Positions 15,630-26,612 of a stretch of 64,000 bases of DNA are shown here, one piece after another. How positions within the stretch are numbered: the first letter of the stretch is position 1; each line of letters opens with the position of its first letter. This stretch comes from Scleromatobacter sp038243995. GTDB taxonomy: Bacteria; Pseudomonadota; Gammaproteobacteria; Burkholderiales; Burkholderiaceae_C. The position numbers and the translations under genes were made by a program. The notes under the pieces were generated by a model. That model had not been told where the DNA came from and did not search any database. It was given only the letters and a program-made list of their open reading frames with translations. The stretch is taken from positions 124,001 to 188,000 of the forward strand of contig JBBRTV010000001.1 in NCBI GenBank assembly GCA_038243995.1, in the 5' to 3' direction.

Positions 15630-18329
15630 CTATTTCGCGTCGCTCGTCGCCGGCTCGCCGGACGCCGGGTCGGCGACGAGCGGTGCGAGGTAGCGCGCCG
15701 TCTGGCTCGCGCGCGCACGCGCGACCTCGGTCGGCGGGCCGCAGGCCACCAGGAGGCCGCCCGCGTCGCCCGCGCCGGGACCCATGTCGATGACCCAGTC
15801 GCTCGCGGCGACGAGCCGCATCTCGTGCTCGACGACGACGACGGTATTGCCGGCGTCGACGAGCCCCTGCAACTGCGTCATCAGCCGGTCGACGTCCGAC
15901 GGATGCAGGCCGGTGCTCGGCTCGTCGAGGACGTAGAGCGTGTCGCCGCGCTGCGGTCGCTGGAGTTCCGTCGCGAGCTTGATGCGCTGGGCCTCGCCGC
16001 CGGACAGCTCGGTTGCCGGCTGGCCCAGCCGCAGGTAGCCCAGGCCGATCTCCTCGAGCAGGGCCAGCGGCTTGCGCACCGCCGGTATGTCGGCGAAGAA
16101 ATCGGCGGCGTCCTCCACTGTCATGCCCAGCACGTCCGCCACGTTCCTGCCGTTCCAGGTCACCTTGAGCGTGTCTTCGTTGTAGCGCGCGCCGTGGCAG
16201 GTGGGGCAGGGCGCGTAGACGCTGGGCATGAACAGCAGTTCGACGCTGACGAAGCCTTCGCCTTCGCAGGTCTCGCAGCGGCCCTTGGCGACGTTGAACG
16301 AGAAGCGGCCGGCATCGTAGCGCCGCCTGCGTGCCGCGGGCGTCGCCGCGAAGAGCTTGCGCACCGCGTCGAACAGGCCGGTGTAGGTCGCGAGGTTCGA
16401 GCGCGGCGTGCGGCCGATGGGCCTCTGGTCGACTTTCACGAGGCGACGGATGTGCTCGGCGCCCGAGCGGATGCGGCCGCGCGTGGGCACGACCAGCTCC
16501 GCCGCCCCGTCGTCGACGGCCTCCTCGGGCGCGGCCGGTTCGTGGCCGAGGTGCGCGCCCACGAGTTCGACCAGCGCCTGGCTCACCAGGCTGGACTTGC
16601 CCGAGCCCGACACGCCCGTCACCGTCGTGAACACGCCCAGCGGTATGCGCGCGTCCAGGTCGCGCAGGTTGTTGCGCGTCAGGCCTTCCAGCGCCAGCCA
16701 GGTCCGCGGCACCCGTGGCGGCGTCGCGCGCGGCGTGGGCGCCGCGAACAGGTAGTGCGCGGTACGCGAAGCCGCGATGGCCCGCAGTCCCTCCGGCGGC
16801 CCGCTGTAGAGCACCTGTCCGCCGTGCTCGCCGGCGGCGGGCCCGACGTCGACGATCCAGTCGGCGCGGCGCATCACCTCGAGATCGTGTTCGACCACGA
16901 ACAGCGAGTTGCCGGCGGTCTTCAACTGGTCGAGCGCGCGCAACAATGCCTCGCCGTCGGCTGGATGCAGGCCCGCGGTCGGTTCGTCGAGCACGTACAC
17001 CACGCCGAACAGGTTCGAGCGGATCTGCGTCGCGAGTCGCAGTCGCTGGAGCTCGCCGGGCGACAGCGTCGGCGTGCTGCGATCCATCGACAGGTAGCCC
17101 AGGCCCAGGCCCTGCAGCGTGGCGATGCGCGCGCGCAGGTCTTGCGCGATGCGCCGCGCGGCGATGCGCTTCTCTTCCGACAGGTTGGGCGTGCGGCGCA
17201 CGTCGCCGGAGGCGGTGTGCGCCGACCCGCCCGCCGCGACGCGGCGGGCGGTGTCGCCGTGCGCCTCGGCGCGGCTGAGGACGCCGGCGGGCGCCGTCGC
17301 GGCAGCCTCGTCGAACCGGCCCTGCGCCGCCGGTGCCAGCAACGCGGCGACGCGGTCGAGCGACATCTGCGCCAGGGCGCCGATGTCCGCACCCGCGAAC
17401 GTCACCGACAGCGCCGCGCGCTTGAGGCGCTTGCCTTCGCACAGGGGACACAGGCCGCCGATCATGTAGCGCGACACGCGCTTCTTCATCAGTGCGCTCT
17501 GCGTCGTCGCGAACGTGTGCAGCACGTAGCGCCGCGCCCCCATGTACGTGCCCTGGTAGCTCGGCTCCGCCTTGCGCCTGAGCGCCGCCTTGGTCTCGGC
17601 AGGCGTGAATCCCGCGTAGACCGGCACGGTGGGTTGCTCCTCGGTGAACAGGATCCAGTCGCGATCCTTCCTCGGCAGGTCGCGCCAGGCCGTGTCGACG
17701 TCGTAGCCCAGGGTGACGAGGATGTCGCGCAGGTTCTGGCCGTGCCACGCCGGCGGCCACGCGGCGATCGCGCGCTCGCGGATCGTGAGGGAATCGTCCG
17801 GCACCATCGTGCGCTCGGTGACCTCGTAGACGCGGCCCAGGCCATGGCATTGCGGGCAGGCGCCCTGCGCGGTGTTGGGCGAGAAGTCTTCCGCGTAGAG
17901 CATCGGCTGTCTCGGCGGGTACGAGCCGGCGCGCGAATAGAGCATGCGCACCAGGCTGGAGAGCTGCGACACGCTGCCGACTGACGAGCGCGCGCCCGGC
18001 GTGCCGCGCGCCTGCTGCAGCGCGATGGCTGGCGGCAGGCCGGTGATGTCGTCGACGTCCGGCACGCCGACCTGGTCGATCAGCCGCCGTGCGTAGGGCG
18101 CGACCGACTCGAAGTAGCGCCGTTGCGCCTCGGCGTAGATCGTGCCGAAGGCCAGCGACGACTTGCCCGAGCCCGAGACCCCGCTGAAGACGACCAGCGC
18201 GTCGCGCGGGATCGCCACGTCGACGTCCTTCAGGTTGTGCTCGCGCGCGCCGCGCACGCGCACGAAGCCGTCGCGCGCGGGTACCGGGCGTTCGGCGAGC
18301 GGGACAGCGGCGCGGTGCGGACGGGACAT
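15630..18329 (-). CDS. UvrA2-type excinuclease ABC subunit A paralog
   Basis: The 899-residue protein carries two ABC ATPase modules, each with GVSGSGKSS Walker A. Signatures are SPGELQRLRLATQ (first) and ELSGGEAQRIKLATEL (second), with VLDEPTAGLHP and VLDEPSTGLHP as Walker B/D-loop. Zinc-ribbon cysteines appear as CPQCHGLG, CPLCEGK and CETCEGEG...CPTCHG. It is shorter than housekeeping UvrA (about 940-960) and has the compact insert region of class-2 UvrA proteins, which are linked to resistance to DNA-binding drugs or self-made intercalators in other bacteria. The true uvrA is expected elsewhere. ATG 18329 opens the homologous region. It stands alone on the minus strand. Confidence 0.88.
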   Translation of the reverse strand: MSRPHRAAVPLAERPVPARDGFVRVRGAREHNLKDVDVAIPRDALVVFSGVSGSGKSSLAFGTIYAEAQRRYFESVAPYARRLIDQVGVPDVDDITGLPPAIALQQARGTPGARSSVGSVSQLSSLVRMLYSRAGSYPPRQPMLYAEDFSPNTAQGACPQCHGLGRVYEVTERTMVPDDSLTIRERAIAAWPPAWHGQNLRDILVTLGYDVDTAWRDLPRKDRDWILFTEEQPTVPVYAGFTPAETKAALRRKAEPSYQGTYMGARRYVLHTFATTQSALMKKRVSRYMIGGLCPLCEGKRLKRAALSVTFAGADIGALAQMSLDRVAALLAPAAQGRFDEAAATAPAGVLSRAEAHGDTARRVAAGGSAHTASGDVRRTPNLSEEKRIAARRIAQDLRARIATLQGLGLGYLSMDRSTPTLSPGELQRLRLATQIRSNLFGVVYVLDEPTAGLHPADGEALLRALDQLKTAGNSLFVVEHDLEVMRRADWIVDVGPAAGEHGGQVLYSGPPEGLRAIAASRTAHYLFAAPTPRATPPRVPRTWLALEGLTRNNLRDLDARIPLGVFTTVTGVSGSGKSSLVSQALVELVGAHLGHEPAAPEEAVDDGAAELVVPTRGRIRSGAEHIRRLVKVDQRPIGRTPRSNLATYTGLFDAVRKLFAATPAARRRRYDAGRFSFNVAKGRCETCEGEGFVSVELLFMPSVYAPCPTCHGARYNEDTLKVTWNGRNVADVLGMTVEDAADFFADIPAVRKPLALLEEIGLGYLRLGQPATELSGGEAQRIKLATELQRPQRGDTLYVLDEPSTGLHPSDVDRLMTQLQGLVDAGNTVVVVEHEMRLVAASDWVIDMGPGAGDAGGLLVACGPPTEVARARASQTARYLAPLVADPASGEPATSDAK

Positions 18330-18512
18330 GGAACTCCTGGCAGTCTGGCGTCCGGCCGAGCAAGGCCCATGCCCGCGCGTTCGTCAAGCCCCCATCTGCC
18401 CCTCTCCTGAGGGAGCGCGGCGCCTGCTGTCGGGTGGCACAATTTCTTGCGCCCAAAACGGCGCAATGGCCTGTCGCCGCCTCGACGCGACAGCCGCCTC
18501 GGAGGTTTGCCC

Positions 18513-18693
18513 ATGAAAACGATCGCCACATCCACCGCCGGCCCCGTTGGCGGCGCGGCCTCTTTGCCTGCTGCAGGCCCCCGCGCAGGCGCAGGTCGGC
18601 AGCGGCGAGACGCAGAACCGTTTCGTGCCGGGCTGTTCCTCGGGTTTCAGCGGCTGGGTGCAGCGGCCGCTCGTGGCGCCCGGCGGCCGCTGA
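18513..18693 (+). pseudogene. Small secreted-peptide gene with an apparent +1 frameshift
   Basis: A good RBS (GGAGG, 18501-18505) precedes ATG 18513 (MKTIATSTAG...). That frame soon becomes implausible, but the next frame continues a signal peptide (LLQAPAQAQ, ending in an AxA-type cleavage site) and a short mature part VGSGETQNRFVPGCSSGFSGWVQ with a TGA at 18691. The two halves together make a roughly 60-residue exported peptide if one base is removed near 18540-18560. So this is either a recently broken gene or a base-calling error. The family is not recognised. It ends eight bases before the next start, which hints at coupling with that gene. Confidence 0.45.
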
Positions 18694-18700
18694 CAAGCGT

Positions 18701-19168
18701 GTGAAGCCGACGTCGCCGCTGTTCGAATTCCGCAGCAACCTGTTCGCGGTCTCTCCGGCCGAAGACGGAGAGACCCAACCGGGCTGCCACGGCAAGGCGC
18801 TCGCCGAATGGATTCGCGAGCGCTTCGGCGCGCTCGGCTACCCCGTCGGCGAGGTCGCGGCGCAAGACTGGGGCTGGTGCGTGATGCTGCAGCGCCGGCC
18901 CTTCCGGCTCTGGATCGGGTGCCGCAACGAGGGCTGGAACGATCCGCCCGAGACGCCGGCAGGGGTCGCGTGCGGCTCACCGATCGGCCCGTCCCTGACC
19001 TGGCGCTGCATCATCGTGGCGGAAGTCCCGGTCTGGACCCCGTTCTATTGGAAGCGCCTCCTCGGCCGGGTCGACACCTGGGTCGAGGTGCAGCAGGCCG
19101 CGCGCCAGCTCGAGCAGGTGCTCGTCGGCGAGCCGCGCATCCAGCTCGAGCTCATCGAAGGCCTGTAG
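18701..19168 (+). CDS. Conserved hypothetical protein, Trp-rich
   Basis: A GTG at 18701 opens a 155-residue frame: TSPLFEFRSNLFAVSPAEDGE, KALAEWIRERFGALGYPVGEV, AQDWGWCVMLQRRPFRLWIGCRNEGW, then a helical tail QQAARQLEQVLVGEPRIQLELI. The regular alternation of hydrophobic strands and the seven Trp residues suggest a small globular cytoplasmic protein. Sequences of this look occur as unnamed proteins in other proteobacteria, but no function is known to me. No clear RBS precedes the GTG; the stop of the preceding broken peptide gene lies eight bases upstream. It is followed closely by the RlmN-like gene on the same strand (50 bases). Confidence 0.7.
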   Translation: MKPTSPLFEFRSNLFAVSPAEDGETQPGCHGKALAEWIRERFGALGYPVGEVAAQDWGWCVMLQRRPFRLWIGCRNEGWNDPPETPAGVACGSPIGPSLTWRCIIVAEVPVWTPFYWKRLLGRVDTWVEVQQAARQLEQVLVGEPRIQLELIEGL

Positions 19169-19217
19169 CGGCGACAATCGGGCTCCCGTCCGCCGCTTTC
19201 CGTTCCCGCCGCCCACC

Positions 19218-20279
19218 ATGCGCATCGAAGACCTCCGCCAACGCCTGCGCGCGCTCGGCGCGCTGCCCGAACACGAGACTCGTGTGCTGCGCCAGTGGGT
19301 CAACGCGCAGCCTCAGGACGGCGGCAGGCGCCGCATCGAAGACTTCCTGCCGCTCGCGTTGCGCGGGGCGCTGCCGGCCCTCGTCGCCGAACTGGCCGGC
19401 CTGGCCACGCTGCGCTCCGAACATCCGGGCGCGGACGGCTCCGCCCGCCTGCTGGTCGGGCTGAACGACGGCCAGGCCGTCGAGAGCGTGCTGCTGCCGC
19501 GCGACGGCCTGTGCGTCTCGACGCAAGTGGGCTGCGCGGTCGGTTGCGTGTTCTGCATGACGGGGCGCGACGGCCTGCTGCGCCAGGTGGGCAGCGCCGA
19601 GATCGTCGCCCAGGTCGCGCTGGCGCGCTCGAAGCGCGTGGTCAGGAAGGTCGTCTTCATGGGCATGGGCGAGCCGGCGCACAACCTCGACAACGTGATG
19701 GAGGCGATCGAGCTGCTCGGCACCGTCGGCGGCATCGGCCACAAGAGCCTCGTCTTCTCCACGGTGGGCGACCGGCGCGTGTTCGAGCGCCTGCCGCGCG
19801 GCCCGGTCAAGCCGGCGCTCGCGCTCTCGCTGCATACGACCAAGGACGCCCTGCGCCGCGAACTGCTGCCGCGCGCGCCGCGACTCACGCCTGACGAACT
19901 GGTCGAACTCGGCGAGATCTACGCCCGCGAAACCGGCTATCCGATCCAGTACCAGTGGACGCTGCTCGAAGGCATCAACGACGGCGACGACGAGATCGAC
20001 GGCATCGTGCGCTTGCTCAAGGGCAAGTACGCGCTGATGAACCTGATCCCGTACAACGCCAACGAGGGCCTGGGCTTCAGCCGCCCGTCCCCCGGCCGCG
20101 CCGCCGAACTCGCACGCGCGCTGCACGCGCGCGGCGTGCTGACCAAGCTGCGGCAGTCGGCGGGGCAGGATGTCGAAGGGGGGTGTGGCCAGTTGCGTGC
20201 GCGCTCGGCGAGCACCGACACCGTGGTGCGGATGCCGGTGTCGCGCGTGCCCGCGGAGCCGAACCTCAGTGGGGCGTGA
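19218..20279 (+). CDS. Radical-SAM RNA methyltransferase, RlmN/Cfr family paralog
   Basis: The 353-residue protein has the radical-SAM motif CxxxCxxC at Cys106, Cys110 and Cys113 (GCAVGCVFCMTG), the SAM-binding GMGEP at 149-153, and the methyl-relay cysteine Cys323 (EGGCGQL). All residues needed for the two-cysteine C2/C8-adenine methylation chemistry are present. It lacks part of the N-terminal accessory domain of standard RlmN and diverges in the C-terminus, so it is probably a second, specialised copy; the canonical rlmN is expected near ndk/hscB elsewhere. Its target RNA is uncertain. Its last 14 bases overlap, tail to tail, the GH16 gene on the other strand. Confidence 0.85.
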   Translation: MRIEDLRQRLRALGALPEHETRVLRQWVNAQPQDGGRRRIEDFLPLALRGALPALVAELAGLATLRSEHPGADGSARLLVGLNDGQAVESVLLPRDGLCVSTQVGCAVGCVFCMTGRDGLLRQVGSAEIVAQVALARSKRVVRKVVFMGMGEPAHNLDNVMEAIELLGTVGGIGHKSLVFSTVGDRRVFERLPRGPVKPALALSLHTTKDALRRELLPRAPRLTPDELVELGEIYARETGYPIQYQWTLLEGINDGDDEIDGIVRLLKGKYALMNLIPYNANEGLGFSRPSPGRAAELARALHARGVLTKLRQSAGQDVEGGCGQLRARSASTDTVVRMPVSRVPAEPNLSGA

Positions 20280-21003
20280 ACCCGAACGAGCGGATCACGA
20301 CCTCGACCGGCTGGCCATCCGTCGGCGCATGGCCGTCGAACAGCCACAGGTTCATGTGCACCGGTATCGGGGTCTGCGGGATGTGCTGCCTCGGCTTCGT
20401 CGGTGCGTCGTTCCACTTGGCGAACTGGTTCACGTTGCCGGAGTCCTGGTAGCCGTCAAGCGATTGGTACTTGACACCCTTGGACGTCCAGTCGAAGCGA
20501 TGGGTGGTGGCGTCGCCGGTGAGCGACAACGGCACTTCCTTGTGGGTAGCCGCGGGGCCGAGGGCGGGCGGATAGACCGTCCAGTTCAGGCGGTTCGGGT
20601 TCCCGGCGTCGCCCCACTGCGCGAACTCGATGTCGATCTCGTTGGTGCCGTCGGGGCCGATCGCGGAAGACGAGGGGTAGTTGAACAACCCGAGGACGAC
20701 GTTGCGGTCGAACAGGTCGGGCCGGCCGGTGACTTCGAACTGGTAGCGCCCGAAACCCAGCGCCTGGGTCAGCGTGACCTCGGCGCAGCTCCAGGCGCCG
20801 TTGGCGTTGGCGATCTTCAGGTGCAGGCCTTCGCCGTCCACCCGGACGTTGCTCGCATTCCAGGCGTTGGGCCCGGGCCCGCCGCCGCCTTGGCGGACTT
20901 CCCAGGTGTAGCCCGCGAAGTCGACGGTGGCGGCGGCCGCGGAGAAGACGGCAAGGGTCGCCGCGGCGACGGCGGCGACACGCAGCAAGTGGGAAGTTCG
21001 CAT
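20266..21003 (-). CDS. Secreted glycoside hydrolase family 16 protein (beta-glucanase-like)
   Basis: A 245-residue protein with a Sec signal peptide (residues 1-24, AAVAAATLAVFSAAAA), followed by a jelly-roll lectin-like fold. The GH16 catalytic signature EIDIE is present at 122-126, with Glu122 as nucleophile, Asp124 as helper and Glu126 as acid/base. Aromatic subsite residues flank it (FAQWGD, WTVYPP). GH16 enzymes cleave beta-1,3/1,4-glucans or galactans, and the exact substrate is not deducible. The ATG at 21003 precedes the signal peptide; the upstream open frame is out of context. It is convergent with and overlaps the RlmN-like gene by 14 bases. Confidence 0.88.
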   Translation of the reverse strand: MRTSHLLRVAAVAAATLAVFSAAAATVDFAGYTWEVRQGGGGPGPNAWNASNVRVDGEGLHLKIANANGAWSCAEVTLTQALGFGRYQFEVTGRPDLFDRNVVLGLFNYPSSSAIGPDGTNEIDIEFAQWGDAGNPNRLNWTVYPPALGPAATHKEVPLSLTGDATTHRFDWTSKGVKYQSLDGYQDSGNVNQFAKWNDAPTKPRQHIPQTPIPVHMNLWLFDGHAPTDGQPVEVVIRSFGFTPH

Positions 21004-21169
21004 TCGACGTTTCCAGTCGTGGAGAGGGTGGGTCGGCGATCCGCGCGGTTCGCGCCGGAGGGCGGGCCAGACTAGCAAATTCCTGCGCTGCCGGCGCGGC
21101 CGCGCACCCCTGTTTTGTGTGCGAATGCGACCGCCCGCGTCGCGGAAGCAAGGCAGTTTCGCCCGCCCG

Positions 21170-21568
21170 TCAGGTGTCGACCTTGCCCCGCCCGGCCTTG
21201 ATCGCCGACCGCACGCTCTTGCCTTGCAGTCGCCGCTGCTTCGAACCGTAGGTCGGCTTGGTGGCCCGCCGCACCAGCGGCGCCTTCTCCACCGAGTCGA
21301 CCAGCGCCTGCAGGCGGGCCAGTGCATCCGTGCGATTCATGTCCTGGCTGCGGGTCTCCTGCGCCTTGATGACAATGACGCCTGCCGCCGTGATTCGATT
21401 GTCAGGCAGCGCGAGCAGGCGCTCCTTCACGCCGTCCGGCAGCGACGAGGCGGGGATGTCGAAGCGCAGGTGCACCGCGCTAGACACCTTGTTGACGTTC
21501 TGCCCGCCCGCACCCTGCGCGCGGATGAAGCTCAGCTCGACTTCTTCGGCGCGGATGGCGATGGACAT
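21170..21568 (-). CDS. arfB: Ribosome-rescue peptidyl-tRNA hydrolase ArfB (YaeJ)
   Basis: This 132-residue protein has the class-I release-factor catalytic domain: FIRAQGAGGQNVNKVSSAVHL with GGQ at 21-23, and DIPASSLPD. A basic C-terminal tail (KPTYGSKQRRLQGKSVRSAIKAGRG) inserts into the empty mRNA channel of stalled ribosomes in the characterised E. coli protein. ArfB releases nascent chains from ribosomes stuck on non-stop mRNA. The ATG at 21568 gives the normal family length; the in-frame extension to 21769 is discarded. It is a single gene between the GH16 gene and a divergent secreted protein. Confidence 0.93.
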   Translation of the reverse strand: MSIAIRAEEVELSFIRAQGAGGQNVNKVSSAVHLRFDIPASSLPDGVKERLLALPDNRITAAGVIVIKAQETRSQDMNRTDALARLQALVDSVEKAPLVRRATKPTYGSKQRRLQGKSVRSAIKAGRGKVDT

Positions 21569-21758
21569 GCGGCGATTGTGGCCGCTTGGACACAGGTGTC
21601 GTGCGCGTAACGCGGCCGTCACGCGCCGTTGCATACAAACAGGCCACGGTGGCGGCATTCCTGGATGGGAATGAACGGCACCCGGCGCCCCAAGCGACGA
21701 AGTCGGCGAGGGGTGCCTCCCCTTCATCGCTTTGCATTCCAAACCCCGAGGAAACAAC

Positions 21759-22199
21759 ATGAACGCCACCCGTCAACTCTCCCTCGTCGCCTTGCTGGCC
21801 GGCACCTGCGTCGCCAGCCAGGCCGCGGGCGTCTACAGCGCCGTCTCGACGGCCAGGATCGCGCTCGACAACGGCGCCTTCGTGCCGACGACGATCGTGC
21901 AGGTCAAGGTACCGGCAGGTACCTGGGTCGTGCAGTCGAAGGTCAACGTGATCAACTGGCTGAACCAGGACTACGACCGTTGCCAGCTCGTCGCCGGCAT
22001 TGCCGTGATCAACGGCGCGAGCACGATGACCGGCCAGCTGGACGGCATGCCCGCCGCGGCCACGGTAGTCAACATGGGCGTGGTCACGACGACGGCTCCG
22101 CAGGTCTTCCAGCTGAAGTGCTCGCACGATTTCGCTGTCCCGAACCAGGCCATCGATCCGGACGCCGTGCTCGTCGTGACGCGTGCGCCCGCGAAGTGA
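21759..22199 (+). CDS. Small secreted protein of unknown function
   Basis: RBS GAGGAAAC precedes ATG 21759. The 146-residue product has a Sec signal (LSLVALLAGTCVASQAAG) and a mature part rich in Val/Thr/Ala beta-strands (TARIALDNGAFVPTTIVQVKVPAGTWVVQSKVNV) with two cysteines that could pair. The repeated short strands and the phrase ATVVNMGVVTTTAPQVFQLKCSHD suggest a single beta-sandwich domain. I do not recognise the family. It faces the histidine kinase gene tail to tail (67 bases apart). Confidence 0.75.
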   Translation: MNATRQLSLVALLAGTCVASQAAGVYSAVSTARIALDNGAFVPTTIVQVKVPAGTWVVQSKVNVINWLNQDYDRCQLVAGIAVINGASTMTGQLDGMPAAATVVNMGVVTTTAPQVFQLKCSHDFAVPNQAIDPDAVLVVTRAPAK

Positions 22200-22266
22200 C
22201 CGGCAACGCGTGCGGGCGGCGCGTGTGCGCGCGGCCCGTCGATGGCGGTCGGCAGGAAGTGCCGGG

Positions 22267-23496
22267 TCAGGGTGCGGGACGTGACGGAGGCGGGCGCTCC
22301 GCGGCGGCGGCGTTGGCGGCACCGTCGGGCCGGGTGAAGCGCAGCCCGGCGCCCGCGTCGCCCGCGCGGGCGAGGCCGTCTTGCAGATCCGGCGCCCTGG
22401 GCAGGGTGACGGCGAACACGGTCTCGCCGTCGACATGCCGTGCGTCGATGTGGCCGTGGTGCGCGCGCACGATCTCGCGTGCGATGTAGAGCCCCAACCC
22501 GAGGCTGGTCGACTGCGGCCGGCCCTGGGCGGTCGAGCCCCGCTTGAGCGGCTCGAACAGCTGGCCCAGCTCGTCGGCGCCGATGCGCGGCCCGCGGTTG
22601 CGCACTTCGAGCCGCATGCCGCGGGCGTGCGGCCGCACGAGTACGCGCACCGGCGCGTTCTCGCCGTACTTGATCGCGTTCGAGACCAGGTTGCCGACCA
22701 GCTGCTGCAGGCGGTGCGGGTCCCAGCGACCGCGCGTGTCGCTCGTGGCCTCCAGTGCCAGCGTCCACCCGGGGTACGCGGTGCGCAGTTGCTGGAGTTC
22801 CGTCTCGACAATCGCGGTGAGATCGATGTCGCGTGGCGCGATGCTCATGCCCGCGCCGAGCGTCGAACGGTTGTAGTCGAGCAAGTCGTCCAGCAGCGAT
22901 TTCATCCGCCCGGCGCTGTTCTTCAATCGCTGGGCCGCCTTGGCGACCTGCTCGCCCGCGTCGATCTTGGCGAGCAAGACGGCCGTGACCTGGATGGCGT
23001 CGAGGGGGTTGCGCAGGTCGTGGCCGAGGGCGCCCAGCAGCAGGTTGCGCGACTGGTCGACCTGCCGTTCGAAGTACTCCACCGATTCCGAAAGCGCGTG
23101 GTCGATCGCCTCGTTGAAATGCAACACATCCGCAAAGTCCGTGCTCAGCGGCGGGTGGCGCTCGCTCCAGAGCCGCAGCACGCTGGCGCGCAGCGCGCGG
23201 AATTCGGCGCATAGCTGGTTGATGTCGAAGCCGGCGCGGGCGTGCAACACGGCGTGCATGCGGGTGGCCGTGTCGGAGGACGGTGTCGTCCCGCCCTCGG
23301 AACCCGCGCCCCCGCGCGCCGCGTGCTCGCGCGGCCGCTCGATGTCGCCCACCACGGCGCGCAGGATGTCGGCGGCATGGTTGCGCAGCGCGACCGCGCT
23401 CATGCGATCGGCGGCCGGCCTCTGCGCGCGCGCGAACCGGTCCCACTCGCGCAGGATGTCTTCCATGTCTCTCAGGATGAATTCGGCCAGTCGCAT
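22267..23496 (-). CDS. Soluble sensor histidine kinase with RsbRD-like N-terminal domain
   Basis: This 409-residue protein has no membrane segment. Residues 1-140 form an all-helical domain (RLAEFILRDMEDILREWDRFA, GFDINQLCAEFRALRASVLRLW) matching the RsbRD/globin-like sensor fold. It is followed by a HisKA box with His159 (GALGHDLRNPLDAIQ), then an HATPase domain (GNLVSNAIKYGE, LGLGLYIAREIVRAHHG). It would phosphorylate an unlinked response regulator. A run of ten G on the coding strand (23515-23506 read on the minus strand) lies 9 bases before the ATG, right where the ribosome binding site should be. The C-terminal 45 residues are Pro/Ala-rich and probably disordered. Confidence 0.87.
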   Translation of the reverse strand: MRLAEFILRDMEDILREWDRFARAQRPAADRMSAVALRNHAADILRAVVGDIERPREHAARGGAGSEGGTTPSSDTATRMHAVLHARAGFDINQLCAEFRALRASVLRLWSERHPPLSTDFADVLHFNEAIDHALSESVEYFERQVDQSRNLLLGALGHDLRNPLDAIQVTAVLLAKIDAGEQVAKAAQRLKNSAGRMKSLLDDLLDYNRSTLGAGMSIAPRDIDLTAIVETELQQLRTAYPGWTLALEATSDTRGRWDPHRLQQLVGNLVSNAIKYGENAPVRVLVRPHARGMRLEVRNRGPRIGADELGQLFEPLKRGSTAQGRPQSTSLGLGLYIAREIVRAHHGHIDARHVDGETVFAVTLPRAPDLQDGLARAGDAGAGLRFTRPDGAANAAAAERPPPSRPAP

Positions 23497-23505
23497 CGTT
23501 GTCTG

Positions 23506-23515
23506 CCCCCCCCCC
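23506..23515 (-). repeat. G10 homopolymer tract upstream of the histidine kinase start
   Basis: Ten consecutive C on the plus strand (G on the coding strand) end 9 bases before the ATG of the kinase. The position overlaps the expected Shine-Dalgarno region. Long G tracts are prone to slipped-strand length change, which at this position would alter translation rather than frame. Confidence 0.8.
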
Positions 23516-23717
23516 GCCGGGAGCGCCTTTCCGTGAAAACGACTCTACCGGCGGCGCGCGCCGCTTCTGTTGCTCAACGTTGCTGCGCCGTGCGTTTCGG
23601 ACGGGTCCTACGAACCCGAGTAAAAACGGCTGACACTCGCATGGGGTCTTGAGGAGGAATGCACGGCTGAGGCAAGATGCCCGATTCAGCGAAGACACCT
23701 TTTCGCGAGGAGAACCC

Positions 23718-26492
<2,775 letters not shown>

Positions 26493-26612
26493 ACCGCGCC
26501 GGGCCCGGACGTCCGGGCTCGTCCGCAGCGCAGCCCCGGTTCCGCGCAAGCGGACGGAGCCCTCGAACTCCCCGCCGGCCGCGGCGACCCGCGGGAGCGG
26601 GGGGGCTGCCGC

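Noticed and set aside
14902..18795. A 1297-codon open frame on the minus strand over uvrA2 and the kinase
   Set aside because: It is an out-of-frame shadow in high-GC DNA, with Arg/Ala-rich text and no family motifs; the uvrA2 and kinase frames carry all conserved residues.
26503..26518. Palindrome GCCCGGAC/GTCCGGGC after acnA as a rho-independent terminator
   Set aside because: There is no T tract on either side. It may still help RNA ends but cannot be called a terminator.
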